From: an uncultured Bacteroidota bacterium | Lineage (GTDB): Bacteria; Bacteroidota; Bacteroidia; Chitinophagales; Chitinophagaceae | Assembly: GCA_903905065.1 (NCBI GenBank) | Contig: CAIVEW010000092.1 | Coordinates: forward strand, 46,606-110,605 | Reading direction: 5' to 3' | DNA: 64,000 bases | Shown here: positions 25,052-32,103 of the stretch, one piece after another | How the letters are laid out: the number at the start of each line of letters is the position of its first letter | How positions within the stretch are numbered: the stretch's first letter is position 1 | Program-made: the position numbers and the translations under genes | Notes under the pieces: generated by a model | Database searches by the model: none | Told to the model about the DNA's origin: nothing | What the model saw: the letters and a program-made list of their open reading frames with translations, nothing else

Positions 25052-25489
25052 ATGATAGCAGAAATCCCCGTAAAATATACGTCCAGGAATAAACAACTGA
25101 ACGGTGCTGGCAGCGATCTCGTCATGCTTATTGAAAACTCCTTTCTGGACTTGTTCGTTGCAGAAAAACTGATCAGGAAAAACCTGGTTGTGGGTGAACT
25201 TTTATCGGTTCCTTCCACAGATGAAGCACTTACATACCTGAGATCAAGGGAAAGGGATGGGCTGTGCTTCCCTAAATTTATATTCCTCAATATCTACATG
25301 GCGGAACAACGAGGATATGGTTTTCTGGAACGTTACTCCTTGTTTTCTTCCAGCGCGCGCGAGAACTGCAAACTGGTTGTAATGACGTCCTCGGTGTCCA
25401 GGAAAGAACAGGAAAAAGTGCAATCCTACCGCAGTGTGAGGCGATTTATCGTGAAGCCACTGACCCGCGAAAACCTGAAGGGTTTGTAA
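25052..25489 (+). CDS. Degenerate response-regulator receiver (pseudo-receiver)
   Basis: 145-residue single-domain protein following the CheY-like pattern: strand 1 DLVMLIENSFLDLFVAEKLI, strand 3 FPKFIFLNIYMAEQRGYGFL, strand 4 KLVVMTSSVSRKEQEK and strand 5 RRFIVKPL with the conserved Lys-Pro. The usual phosphoacceptor Asp is Asn (FLNIYM in place of FLDxxM) and the acidic pair of strand 1 is reduced to IEN. It therefore should not be phosphorylated in the normal way. No kinase lies next to it. It probably acts by protein binding, if active. Confidence 0.85.
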   Translation: MIAEIPVKYTSRNKQLNGAGSDLVMLIENSFLDLFVAEKLIRKNLVVGELLSVPSTDEALTYLRSRERDGLCFPKFIFLNIYMAEQRGYGFLERYSLFSSSARENCKLVVMTSSVSRKEQEKVQSYRSVRRFIVKPLTRENLKGL

Positions 25490-25496
25490 AAACGGA

Positions 25497-25964
25497 TCAG
25501 CACCCTGGTTTTTTCGGCGCTGCATACTGCACGCAACCTGATGATGACCATACCGGCGAAATAAGTTCCATGATACCGGCATCCGGGTGCATCTGTAGCC
25601 GCTCCCGGAATGAAAATACCTGTACCCTGATGTCTGTTTGCATTATGTTCGCCAGGTATTTATTAGCGATCGCGCTGGGCTGTTCCACCCCGTTTATGAA
25701 AAGCAGATTTTGTTTCTTCTCGATTACAAATCCCTTACTCTCGTCAACCAACCGGTCAGCGATCAGCCGTTGTACCAGCTGACCAGACTCCAGTGTCTCG
25801 GGAGTTGTGGGAGCAGATGGTTGGGGAGAAGCTACGGCCGTTACCAGCTTGCTCTTTTTTGTTTTGGCGTAAGTTGGCGAGAGAAAGACAACCGAACAGG
25901 TGACTAACGTAAAAGTGAAAATGGCAACCGCCATCTTGCTGTAGGCCGGGGGATTATTTCTCAT
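25497..25964 (-). CDS. Small exported or anchored protein of unknown function
   Basis: 155-residue protein with an N-terminal hydrophobic segment (MAVAIFTFTLVTCSVVFL) that is either a signal peptide or an anchor, and a Pro/Thr linker (VASPQPSAPTTPETLE). The segment LVQRLIADRLVDESKGFVIE, NLLFINGVEQPSAIANKYL resembles the C-terminal region found in Bacteroidota M56/BlaR-like proteins; that link is tentative. ATG at 25964 was chosen over an upstream GTG at 25970. Converges with the pseudo-receiver gene, with only 7 bp between stops. Confidence 0.7.
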   Translation of the reverse strand: MRNNPPAYSKMAVAIFTFTLVTCSVVFLSPTYAKTKKSKLVTAVASPQPSAPTTPETLESGQLVQRLIADRLVDESKGFVIEKKQNLLFINGVEQPSAIANKYLANIMQTDIRVQVFSFRERLQMHPDAGIMELISPVWSSSGCVQYAAPKKPGC

Positions 25965-26145
25965 CTTCACAATTTGTTTTATTAGGTGATTAAATAGTTA
26001 AGCGATCGACAACACCAGTATTCGAAGTTAACGAATAAATGGTTAATGTGAGAAAGTGCGAGCTTATCCCTGCTTCGGAGTCTACTGGCGCCACACGCTA
26101 ATACCAATATCCTATTTCAAAGCCAGAAATTAATTCTAATATCTT

Positions 26146-27120
26146 TTAGATCGTTACCACAACCCGTTTTCCATCGGTCACATCCAACGCCCACAAAGAT
26201 GCTATGTCCTTCAAATCCGCTGTCACGGTGTCCACTTTTAGTTTATTATTTGCGGCCAGTTGAAACATTTCGGGCAATATCTCCCTAAACAGTTTTCCCA
26301 CCTGTTCTTTCGACCAGCTTCCCAGTCCGGAACCAGAAAGTTCGATATCTACGCTACGTAAATTTGCCGCCGAAAGTTGGATAATGTCTCCCGTCACACC
26401 GCCAATAGAGACAAAGCGCGTTTTGTGTGTAAAAGAACCGTTGCCTTTTAGGCTCTGCAATATTATTTCGGCGGAATGCCCCCATAGATAGTCTATGACG
26501 ATATCTATCGGCTGCATAGCATGTAGCGTTTTAAGCTGCTGCAGTATAGCTTCATCGCTCTGTTTCAAAGAAATAATGTCGTCTGCTCCCAGAGCGAGCA
26601 ACTCCTGTAATGACTGTTCATTTCTGCCAGTGGCGATCACCTTACCTGCTCCATAGTGCTTTGCGATCTGCACTGCCACACGGCCGGTAAAACCAGTGGC
26701 CCCATTTATGAGGACTACGTCCCCTGGTTGAATTTTGGCTTTAAACCGCAAACCCATTGCCGAGCCAATCACCGCATTTGGCAAAGCGGCCGCTACGACA
26801 TCGTCCAGCCCAGGTGGCAATAACACGATGCGGTCCTTTTCAATAACGGCTTTTTCCGCAAGCATACCTGTGATGCCCATCCCGTATACTCTTGTACCAT
26901 CTTCAAGTAAGCAGACACCATCACCGCCAATAACTTTACCCGGCCCGGCATCGGCTGTCCCACTGGAATAATGGTTGCCGCTTGCCCTACCCCTATCGAA
27001 ATGTTTAATGGCAACAGCCTTTACGGAGACCAACACGCCGTCTTCATTGTCAACACCCGGCTCCGGCATCTCTACCACTTGTATCGGTTGCCCATTCTGG
27101 TATATTACTGCTGCTTTCAT
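26146..27120 (-). CDS. MDR-family quinone-oxidoreductase-like enzyme
   Basis: 324-residue member of the medium-chain dehydrogenase/reductase superfamily without the structural zinc lobe. Visible: MKAAVIYQNGQPIQVVEMPE at the start, the nucleotide loop VLINGATGFTGRVAVQIAKH near residues 140-160 and GADDIISL. Likely NAD(P)H-dependent reductase of a quinone or enone; substrate unknown. ATG at 27120 is the normal family start. The next gene upstream on the same strand ends 69 bp away. Confidence 0.88.
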   Translation of the reverse strand: MKAAVIYQNGQPIQVVEMPEPGVDNEDGVLVSVKAVAIKHFDRGRASGNHYSSGTADAGPGKVIGGDGVCLLEDGTRVYGMGITGMLAEKAVIEKDRIVLLPPGLDDVVAAALPNAVIGSAMGLRFKAKIQPGDVVLINGATGFTGRVAVQIAKHYGAGKVIATGRNEQSLQELLALGADDIISLKQSDEAILQQLKTLHAMQPIDIVIDYLWGHSAEIILQSLKGNGSFTHKTRFVSIGGVTGDIIQLSAANLRSVDIELSGSGLGSWSKEQVGKLFREILPEMFQLAANNKLKVDTVTADLKDIASLWALDVTDGKRVVVTI

Positions 27121-27189
27121 GGTCGTATTTAAAAGCTCAGTGGCGAACTTCGTAGCCGCACACCGATCCAAATTCCTAATAACTAATTC

Positions 27190-28371
27190 CTAATTCCATT
27201 TCATCAATAGTTTCCCCTCCGCCAAAATCTCCTTCACCGCCCCATACAATCTATCCAGATCCGACTGGTCATTAAAGCCCTGTATGGAGTAACGCAGGAA
27301 AACATGAGGCCCGTGAACCATTACCGGCACCTCTATTTTGTAGTGTTCAAAAAAGTGGGTATGCAGTTGTTGTGGATGCGGTGTGCGGATAGGTATGCTG
27401 CACATCTGGCCCAGGAACTCATCGCTTATTGGGCATAATGGCGCGCCGCCCACCAGGTCGCAGAATCGATGGTAATTGGCCTGCGCCAACTCCCGGCAGC
27501 GCTCGGCTACCTGCTCCCAGTTGTGCTCCTTCATAAAGGCTATTGCAGCGGGCGTGGTAAGGAAGGCAGAGAAATCGCGGGTGCCCTGCATCTGGTGATA
27601 GTCGAGAAAACGGGACTGCGATGGCACGGCAGCCTCATACCCCCAGCTCACGATCACCGGATCAAAGCGGTCCTGGAATTCTTTCTTCACATATAAAAAG
27701 GTATTGCCCTTAGGGGTCATCATCCATTTATGGCAGGCTCCGGTATATATATCTGCTTTCAGCTTCGACAGGTCCAATGGTATATGGCCTGGCACATGTG
27801 CGCCATCCACTATGGTGAGGAGCCCCTTGGCTTTCGCCATCTCGCAGATCTCCTCCACCGGCAACCGCAGCGATGTGCTGCTGGTGATCTGCGATATAAA
27901 GATCGCCTTTGTCTTTCCGGAAAACCCTTTCCAGAATTGCTCTATAATGGCGTCTTTTGAGATCACGGGCAGGCTGATGGGCTGGCGCACATATCTTGCT
28001 TTCTTTTGCCGGCAATAGTAATTCCAGGTGCGGTCCAGTGCGCCGTATTCGAGTTCGGTAGAGAGTATCTCATCGCCTTCCTTCAGGTCCAGGCTTTTGG
28101 CAATTATATTTATGGCATAGGTAGGGTTGGTGACATATACCACATCATCTGCGTCGCAATTAATATACCCCGCCAGTGCCTCCCGCGAAGTTTTCAACCG
28201 GCTGGGGCCCAGATCAGCTATAAATTGTACCGGCTCACTTTCCAGCAGCAGCTGCCAGTCCTGGTAATTTTTAAACACAGGCTTCGGGCATGCCCCAAAA
28301 GAGCCAAAGTTGAGGTAAGTAATATCCGGGCGCAGCAGGAACTGCGATTTTAGAAAATTGTAGTCGGTCAT
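27190..28371 (-). CDS. Class V aminotransferase (isopenicillin-N-epimerase-like)
   Basis: 393-residue PLP enzyme of the class V aminotransferase family. Visible: YLNFGSFGACPKPVFKNYQD at the N-terminus, VYVTNPTYAINIIAKSL, the cofactor Asp/His in LTIVDGAHVPGHIPLD, and the PLP lysine in YTGACHKWMMTPKGNTFLYV. C-terminal region MVHGPHVFLRYSIQGFN binds the substrate carboxylate in relatives. ATG at 28371 matches the start of relatives (MTDYNFLKSQFLLRPDITYL); upstream extension is unsupported. Substrate unknown; epimerase, desulfurase or lyase are possible. Confidence 0.92.
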   Translation of the reverse strand: MTDYNFLKSQFLLRPDITYLNFGSFGACPKPVFKNYQDWQLLLESEPVQFIADLGPSRLKTSREALAGYINCDADDVVYVTNPTYAINIIAKSLDLKEGDEILSTELEYGALDRTWNYYCRQKKARYVRQPISLPVISKDAIIEQFWKGFSGKTKAIFISQITSSTSLRLPVEEICEMAKAKGLLTIVDGAHVPGHIPLDLSKLKADIYTGACHKWMMTPKGNTFLYVKKEFQDRFDPVIVSWGYEAAVPSQSRFLDYHQMQGTRDFSAFLTTPAAIAFMKEHNWEQVAERCRELAQANYHRFCDLVGGAPLCPISDEFLGQMCSIPIRTPHPQQLHTHFFEHYKIEVPVMVHGPHVFLRYSIQGFNDQSDLDRLYGAVKEILAEGKLLMKWN

Positions 28372-28606
28372 TGTGGAGATAGTTCGTGTATATAAAAGTA
28401 GCCAAAAGATACATTTTAGAAATACATTGATTTGAAGGCGAACCACAAAAATAATTATCACCGGTTTAGGCGGATAAGCATCAGATTCGATAATCAACCT
28501 ATCCCCGCTTAGCCGGCAATGGCAATTAATATAATCGGAGAAAGGTGAAGATTAACACGGTTCGTATCTTTGGCATTATTTGCAAACATTTATTGATCAA
28601 TAGAAT

Positions 28607-30070
28607 ATGCACAGATATTTGTTCTTTCTTTTCATTTCGTATGCATCAGTTGCCCAGAGTGTCCCGAAAGAAGGTAGTATGCTAAACTATAGAATCATTG
28701 GCTTTTCAGTTCCTTCCGTAGCTTCAGCGAGTGCTTACAAACTTGAAGTAGCTAAAGGCAACTTTACTTCTGAGGACGATTTTAAAAGAAATGTCACCGT
28801 TGCGCAAACCGGAGATAAGAGCAGGATCATTGCCGAAGTCTCTTCCTTCAGTAGTAATTATACCTGGCGTATTACTTCGCTCGCAGGGGAAGTAGTAAAA
28901 GCAACGAGCCCGTTATATCATTTTGGCATCGGCACAATACCAGATATAGATACCGCAAGAGCCCGTTTAAGAATTATTACTGAGGCCACGAAGTATAAGG
29001 ACGGCTATATTTTTATAGAATCGAATAAAGCTTTATACGACATGAAGGGCGAGCCTATATGGTATTTGCCGAATACCGATGAAGTGCCTATTGACTTGAA
29101 ATTATCTACGTCAGGTACAATTACGTTTATTGACGCCAACAAGCTATATGAAGTGGATTATAATGGCCATATTCTGTGGCATCATGACGCCCCGACTACG
29201 GCAGAGGGTTTTCATCACGAATTTACCCGCATGAACAACGGACACTATATGGCCCTGGGTAACACCAGGGAGTACTGGAAACTGCCCGCTGCAAAGAACC
29301 AGGTGGCCCACAGTGCGGCCGATAGCGAGCGCTATTATCAGTCGATGCTTTTTGGGAATATAGGAGAATACAATGAGCACGGAGATAAGGTTTGGTCATG
29401 GAACTCCTCTAAATACATAAAGAATTCTGATATAATAGATAGTAAAACTGCCGATGGCAAGTTTGATATTGACCTTCATGAAAACTCCTTTTATTTCGAT
29501 GAAAAGAATAAAAACATCTATGTGAATTTTCGGGTTATTAGCCGCATCGTAAAAATTAAATATCCGGAAGGAAAAGTACTGAACTCCTATGGCCCAGTTT
29601 ACGTTCCCGGCAAATCAATTAGAATGGCAGGTGAATTGTTTTGCAACGAACATAGTGTCAGAAGATCAAAAAAAGGTTTTTTGTACTTATTCAACAACAA
29701 CATTTGCCAGGCACCATTCGTGCCAAAAATAATACTGGTGGAGGAGCCCAAAAATGGACAAGGGGAATTAAAAAAAATATGGGAATACGAATGTACCATA
29801 GAAAATCCAGAGAGATTTAATGGACGCGCAATGCGATTTAATAAGGGTGGGAATGTAACGGAGCTTCCCGATGAATCGCTTTTTGTTTCAATGGGCGAAC
29901 CTTATAGCAAAATGTTTATTGTCAACAAGAATAAGGAAATACTGTGGAGCGCCGTTGCTGAAAAACTCAATTTGAGTACAAACACTTGGGAAGATCAGGG
30001 GTTGTATCGGGCTAGCATTATTGTATCCGGAAAAGACCTCGAAAAGCTGATCTGGAATGCGGGCAACTGA
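28607..30070 (+). CDS. Arylsulfotransferase (ASST)-like secreted protein
   Basis: 487-residue exported protein with a short signal peptide (MHRYLFFLFISYASVAQS). It shows the ASST-type six-bladed propeller pattern with invariant-looking histidines: FHHEFTRMNNGHYMALG near 201, DIDLHENSFYFD near 285 and FCNEHSVRRSKKGFLYLFNN near 348, then GNVTELPDESLFVSMGEPYS near 420. ASSTs transfer sulfate between phenolic compounds in the periplasm; the catalytic histidine here needs alignment. TATCTTTG at 28565-28572 is a possible -7 element. Stands alone. Confidence 0.82.
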   Translation: MHRYLFFLFISYASVAQSVPKEGSMLNYRIIGFSVPSVASASAYKLEVAKGNFTSEDDFKRNVTVAQTGDKSRIIAEVSSFSSNYTWRITSLAGEVVKATSPLYHFGIGTIPDIDTARARLRIITEATKYKDGYIFIESNKALYDMKGEPIWYLPNTDEVPIDLKLSTSGTITFIDANKLYEVDYNGHILWHHDAPTTAEGFHHEFTRMNNGHYMALGNTREYWKLPAAKNQVAHSAADSERYYQSMLFGNIGEYNEHGDKVWSWNSSKYIKNSDIIDSKTADGKFDIDLHENSFYFDEKNKNIYVNFRVISRIVKIKYPEGKVLNSYGPVYVPGKSIRMAGELFCNEHSVRRSKKGFLYLFNNNICQAPFVPKIILVEEPKNGQGELKKIWEYECTIENPERFNGRAMRFNKGGNVTELPDESLFVSMGEPYSKMFIVNKNKEILWSAVAEKLNLSTNTWEDQGLYRASIIVSGKDLEKLIWNAGN

Positions 30071-30238
30071 TCTGATGGGTACAGCCAATTTACTTTCCCA
30101 GACTTTCGAGTACGATTACTAACTTTATCGATTTGTGGTCCATGGAGTAGTCCTTAATATTAAACTTTGGTCTGAATAAAATTAGTAACTTTATTTCCAG
30201 CAGGCATTATCCTGTCTGTCGATGTAAAATATCCAACT

Positions 30239-30511
30239 ATGCCAAAATATGTAATTGAAAGAGAAATCCCCGGAGCGGGTAGTTTAACTGCCGAGCAGTT
30301 GAAAGGTATTTCGCAGACCTCCTGTGGGGTACTCAATAAAATGGGCCCGCAGATCCAGTGGGTGCAGAGCTATGTTACTGCCGACAAAATTTATTGTATT
30401 TATAATGCACCAAACGAAGAAATGGTTCGCGAGCACGCTATGCAAGGTGGGTTCCCGGCCAACTCAGTAAGTAAGGTGTCTACGATCATCGACCCGACAA
30501 CGGCTGAATAA
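30239..30511 (+). CDS. DUF4242 protein
   Basis: 90-residue protein beginning MPKYVIEREIPGAGSLTAEQ, typical of DUF4242 (SCO4226-like, ferredoxin-like fold, described as nickel-binding in Streptomyces). Conserved pieces: QIQWVQSYVTADKIYCIYNA, NEEMVREHAMQGGFPAN. Metal binding in this protein is not shown. Single gene. Confidence 0.88.
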   Translation: MPKYVIEREIPGAGSLTAEQLKGISQTSCGVLNKMGPQIQWVQSYVTADKIYCIYNAPNEEMVREHAMQGGFPANSVSKVSTIIDPTTAE

Positions 30512-30560
30512 CCCTGCTGCGAATTGATATAAATGCTGCCTGCAACGTGGGTGGGCACCA

Positions 30561-31214
30561 CTATATATATACCTTACTAGCCGCCTCCATTATATCCAGC
30601 TTTATCAGTTCCCAGTGTTTTGACCTCAGACAGTCCGGCTCAAAATCGTTATCGGCTTTTGCAAAATTCGTGAAGTTCGATATCAAAAGCTCTTCGTTGT
30701 GGTCATACGGATAGCGTTTTTTATGCACGGCCAGCATTTCCGCTACCGGGTATTTGCCGAGTAGCTCCGATATATCCCAAAAATCCTTTTTACGGGCGCC
30801 CTTTTGTATTTTGTCCATCTTCATGGCCAGAACATCAGGTATTGTCGCCAATCGCACCGATTCCGTTTCCACAGCCGGCTGTATGAAAGTATCGGTATAA
30901 AAGAGATCGAGTTTTACACTTTCGGCAGCGCTGTCACCAATAAAGTAAGACGCACCCGTGCCCGTCGGCCCATGCTCATCTATATATGCGTATATTTTTC
31001 TCAGATATTTACCCAGCGCAAGGAGATCAATGGAACCGTATACCGCGTCGGTGTATAGATTAATAGCAGCCGTTCTGCGGTGGCCGAGCTGCAGGCACAG
31101 CGATGTGCTGCCCGCCAACCTGAAAGGATGGAACAGATCGCTGGCCATCAATTCATCGAGGACGGATCTGAGCAATGGGCTAACAGTATTCCAGTATAGC
31201 TTTTTTGTAGGCAT
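30561..31214 (-). CDS. AbiEii/AbiGii-like nucleotidyltransferase, motif partly degenerate
   Basis: 217-residue protein with the AbiEii-like layout: an N-terminal helix, FRLAGSTSLCLQLGHRRTAA near residues 31-50 (GGTxL-like loop), then INLYTDA where functional enzymes have S-x-D-[IFL]-D-x-F, and a later acidic strand SVKLDLFYTDTF, followed by IPDVLAMKMDKIQKGARKKDFWD with the family K…D-x-xD region. The first catalytic acidic pair is therefore doubtful. Co-directional with a HigA-like antitoxin gene 8 bp upstream, so this is a toxin-antitoxin or phage-defence type pair; whether the nucleotidyltransferase works is uncertain. Confidence 0.8.
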   Translation of the reverse strand: MPTKKLYWNTVSPLLRSVLDELMASDLFHPFRLAGSTSLCLQLGHRRTAAINLYTDAVYGSIDLLALGKYLRKIYAYIDEHGPTGTGASYFIGDSAAESVKLDLFYTDTFIQPAVETESVRLATIPDVLAMKMDKIQKGARKKDFWDISELLGKYPVAEMLAVHKKRYPYDHNEELLISNFTNFAKADNDFEPDCLRSKHWELIKLDIMEAASKVYI

Positions 31215-31222
31215 ACCCGGTT

Positions 31223-31681
31223 TTAAATCTTAACTCTAAGGGCCAGTTCAACAGCGGCGCTTCCGTAAAATCGTAAAATTTCATCCTTTTCCGCTGAGTT
31301 TCCCCTTTCGAATACCCTGTTTATTACGGCAACTCGTTGCTGCCGCCAGTCTATTTTTTCCATTTTGGTGTCCCAAAACAATACCGATCTCAATTTGGCG
31401 AGGTCAGGGTGGTAGTTTTTATCTTGTTTTTGCCGCCCTTCTCGTATTTCGTAAAATATTTGTAACGTCATAAAGTACCCTTCTTCTATTTTAAGGGCTT
31501 CTTCTATACGCATGGCAAGGGGCGTATTCATGCTTCTTTTTCCTGCGGAAATAGCGCTTAACGTTTGCGGAAATTCATTTATCGACAGCGCAAACCGTCC
31601 CTTTGAGAGCTTTCTTTTTTTAAGTTCGCGCTCAAGCATTAAACCCGGATGAAGTCCTTTCAATAGCAAGATGTCCTTCAC
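31223..31681 (-). CDS. HigA/XRE-type antitoxin-like regulator
   Basis: 152-residue DNA-binding protein. Start LLLKGLHPGLMLERELKKRK shows the HPG motif of HigA-type antidotes, followed by the helix-turn-helix FALSINEFPQTLSAISAGKR and PLAMRIEEALKIEEGYF. The C-terminal half (about residues 75-152) is an extra helical region. GTG at 31681 was chosen because it aligns with family starts and leaves the palindromic operator upstream; a GTG at 31747 would place the operator inside the gene. First gene of the pair with the AbiEii-like protein; probably autoregulated. Confidence 0.82.
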   Translation of the reverse strand: MKDILLLKGLHPGLMLERELKKRKLSKGRFALSINEFPQTLSAISAGKRSMNTPLAMRIEEALKIEEGYFMTLQIFYEIREGRQKQDKNYHPDLAKLRSVLFWDTKMEKIDWRQQRVAVINRVFERGNSAEKDEILRFYGSAAVELALRVKI

Positions 31682-31704
31682 AGCACAAAAATAAACAAAT
31701 ATGT

Positions 31705-31722
31705 GTAAACATTTTTGTTTAC
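31705..31722. promoter_or_regulatory. Palindromic operator upstream of the HigA-like gene
   Basis: GTAAACATTTTTGTTTAC is a perfect 7-bp inverted repeat around TTTT, lying 24 bp before the chosen GTG start. A symmetric site at this place fits autoregulation by the HTH protein. Protein binding is inferred. Confidence 0.6.
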
Positions 31723-32103
31723 AATTAAAATAAATAACTCTACTCACTCCAAATTTTGGTTCGGGTACACTATTATATGTCCAGATTACGCAAAAACTGG
31801 CCGTAGCGGATTCCCCACTATTTTATTAATACTTTCTTATATTCGTCATTAAATAGATAATAAACTGATACAAAATATTTTCATTTAACTTTTCAAATAA
31901 GATAATGATTAATTAGTTTATTTACTATTTGTATCTGTTATATTAGCTGCATGCTTTGCTGGTACTGTGTTTTATGGAAATGTTAAAGAAAATTAAAAAC
32001 AAAATAATTTATCGAATTGGCAAGGTTATTGCGCTATTTACAATAGATTAACAAACAAAAGTTAATTTGAATATTGATTGTTCACGCTCTAAAAATGTGG
32101 TAT
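31723..32103. other. A/T-rich intergenic region
   Basis: About 380 bp between the HigA-like gene (minus) and the Ala/Pro/Lys-rich gene (plus). It is strongly A/T-rich with no promoter meeting both consensus elements. The only coding candidate is a 25-codon frame at 31974-32051. Its base composition contrasts with the G/C-richer genes on both sides. Confidence 0.6.
31974..32051 (+). CDS. Possible 25-residue basic hydrophobic peptide
   Basis: ATG at 31974 gives MEMLKKIKNKIIYRIGKVIA and a 5-residue end (LFTID). The peptide would be cationic and amphipathic. No ribosome binding site, no homology known to me; it may be chance in A/T-rich DNA. Confidence 0.2.
   Translation: MEMLKKIKNKIIYRIGKVIALFTID

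Noticed and set aside
31686..31693. Minus-strand -7 element TATTTTTG for the HigA-like gene
   Set aside because: A transcript starting there would begin at or past the chosen start codon and no -33 element is placed at the right distance.
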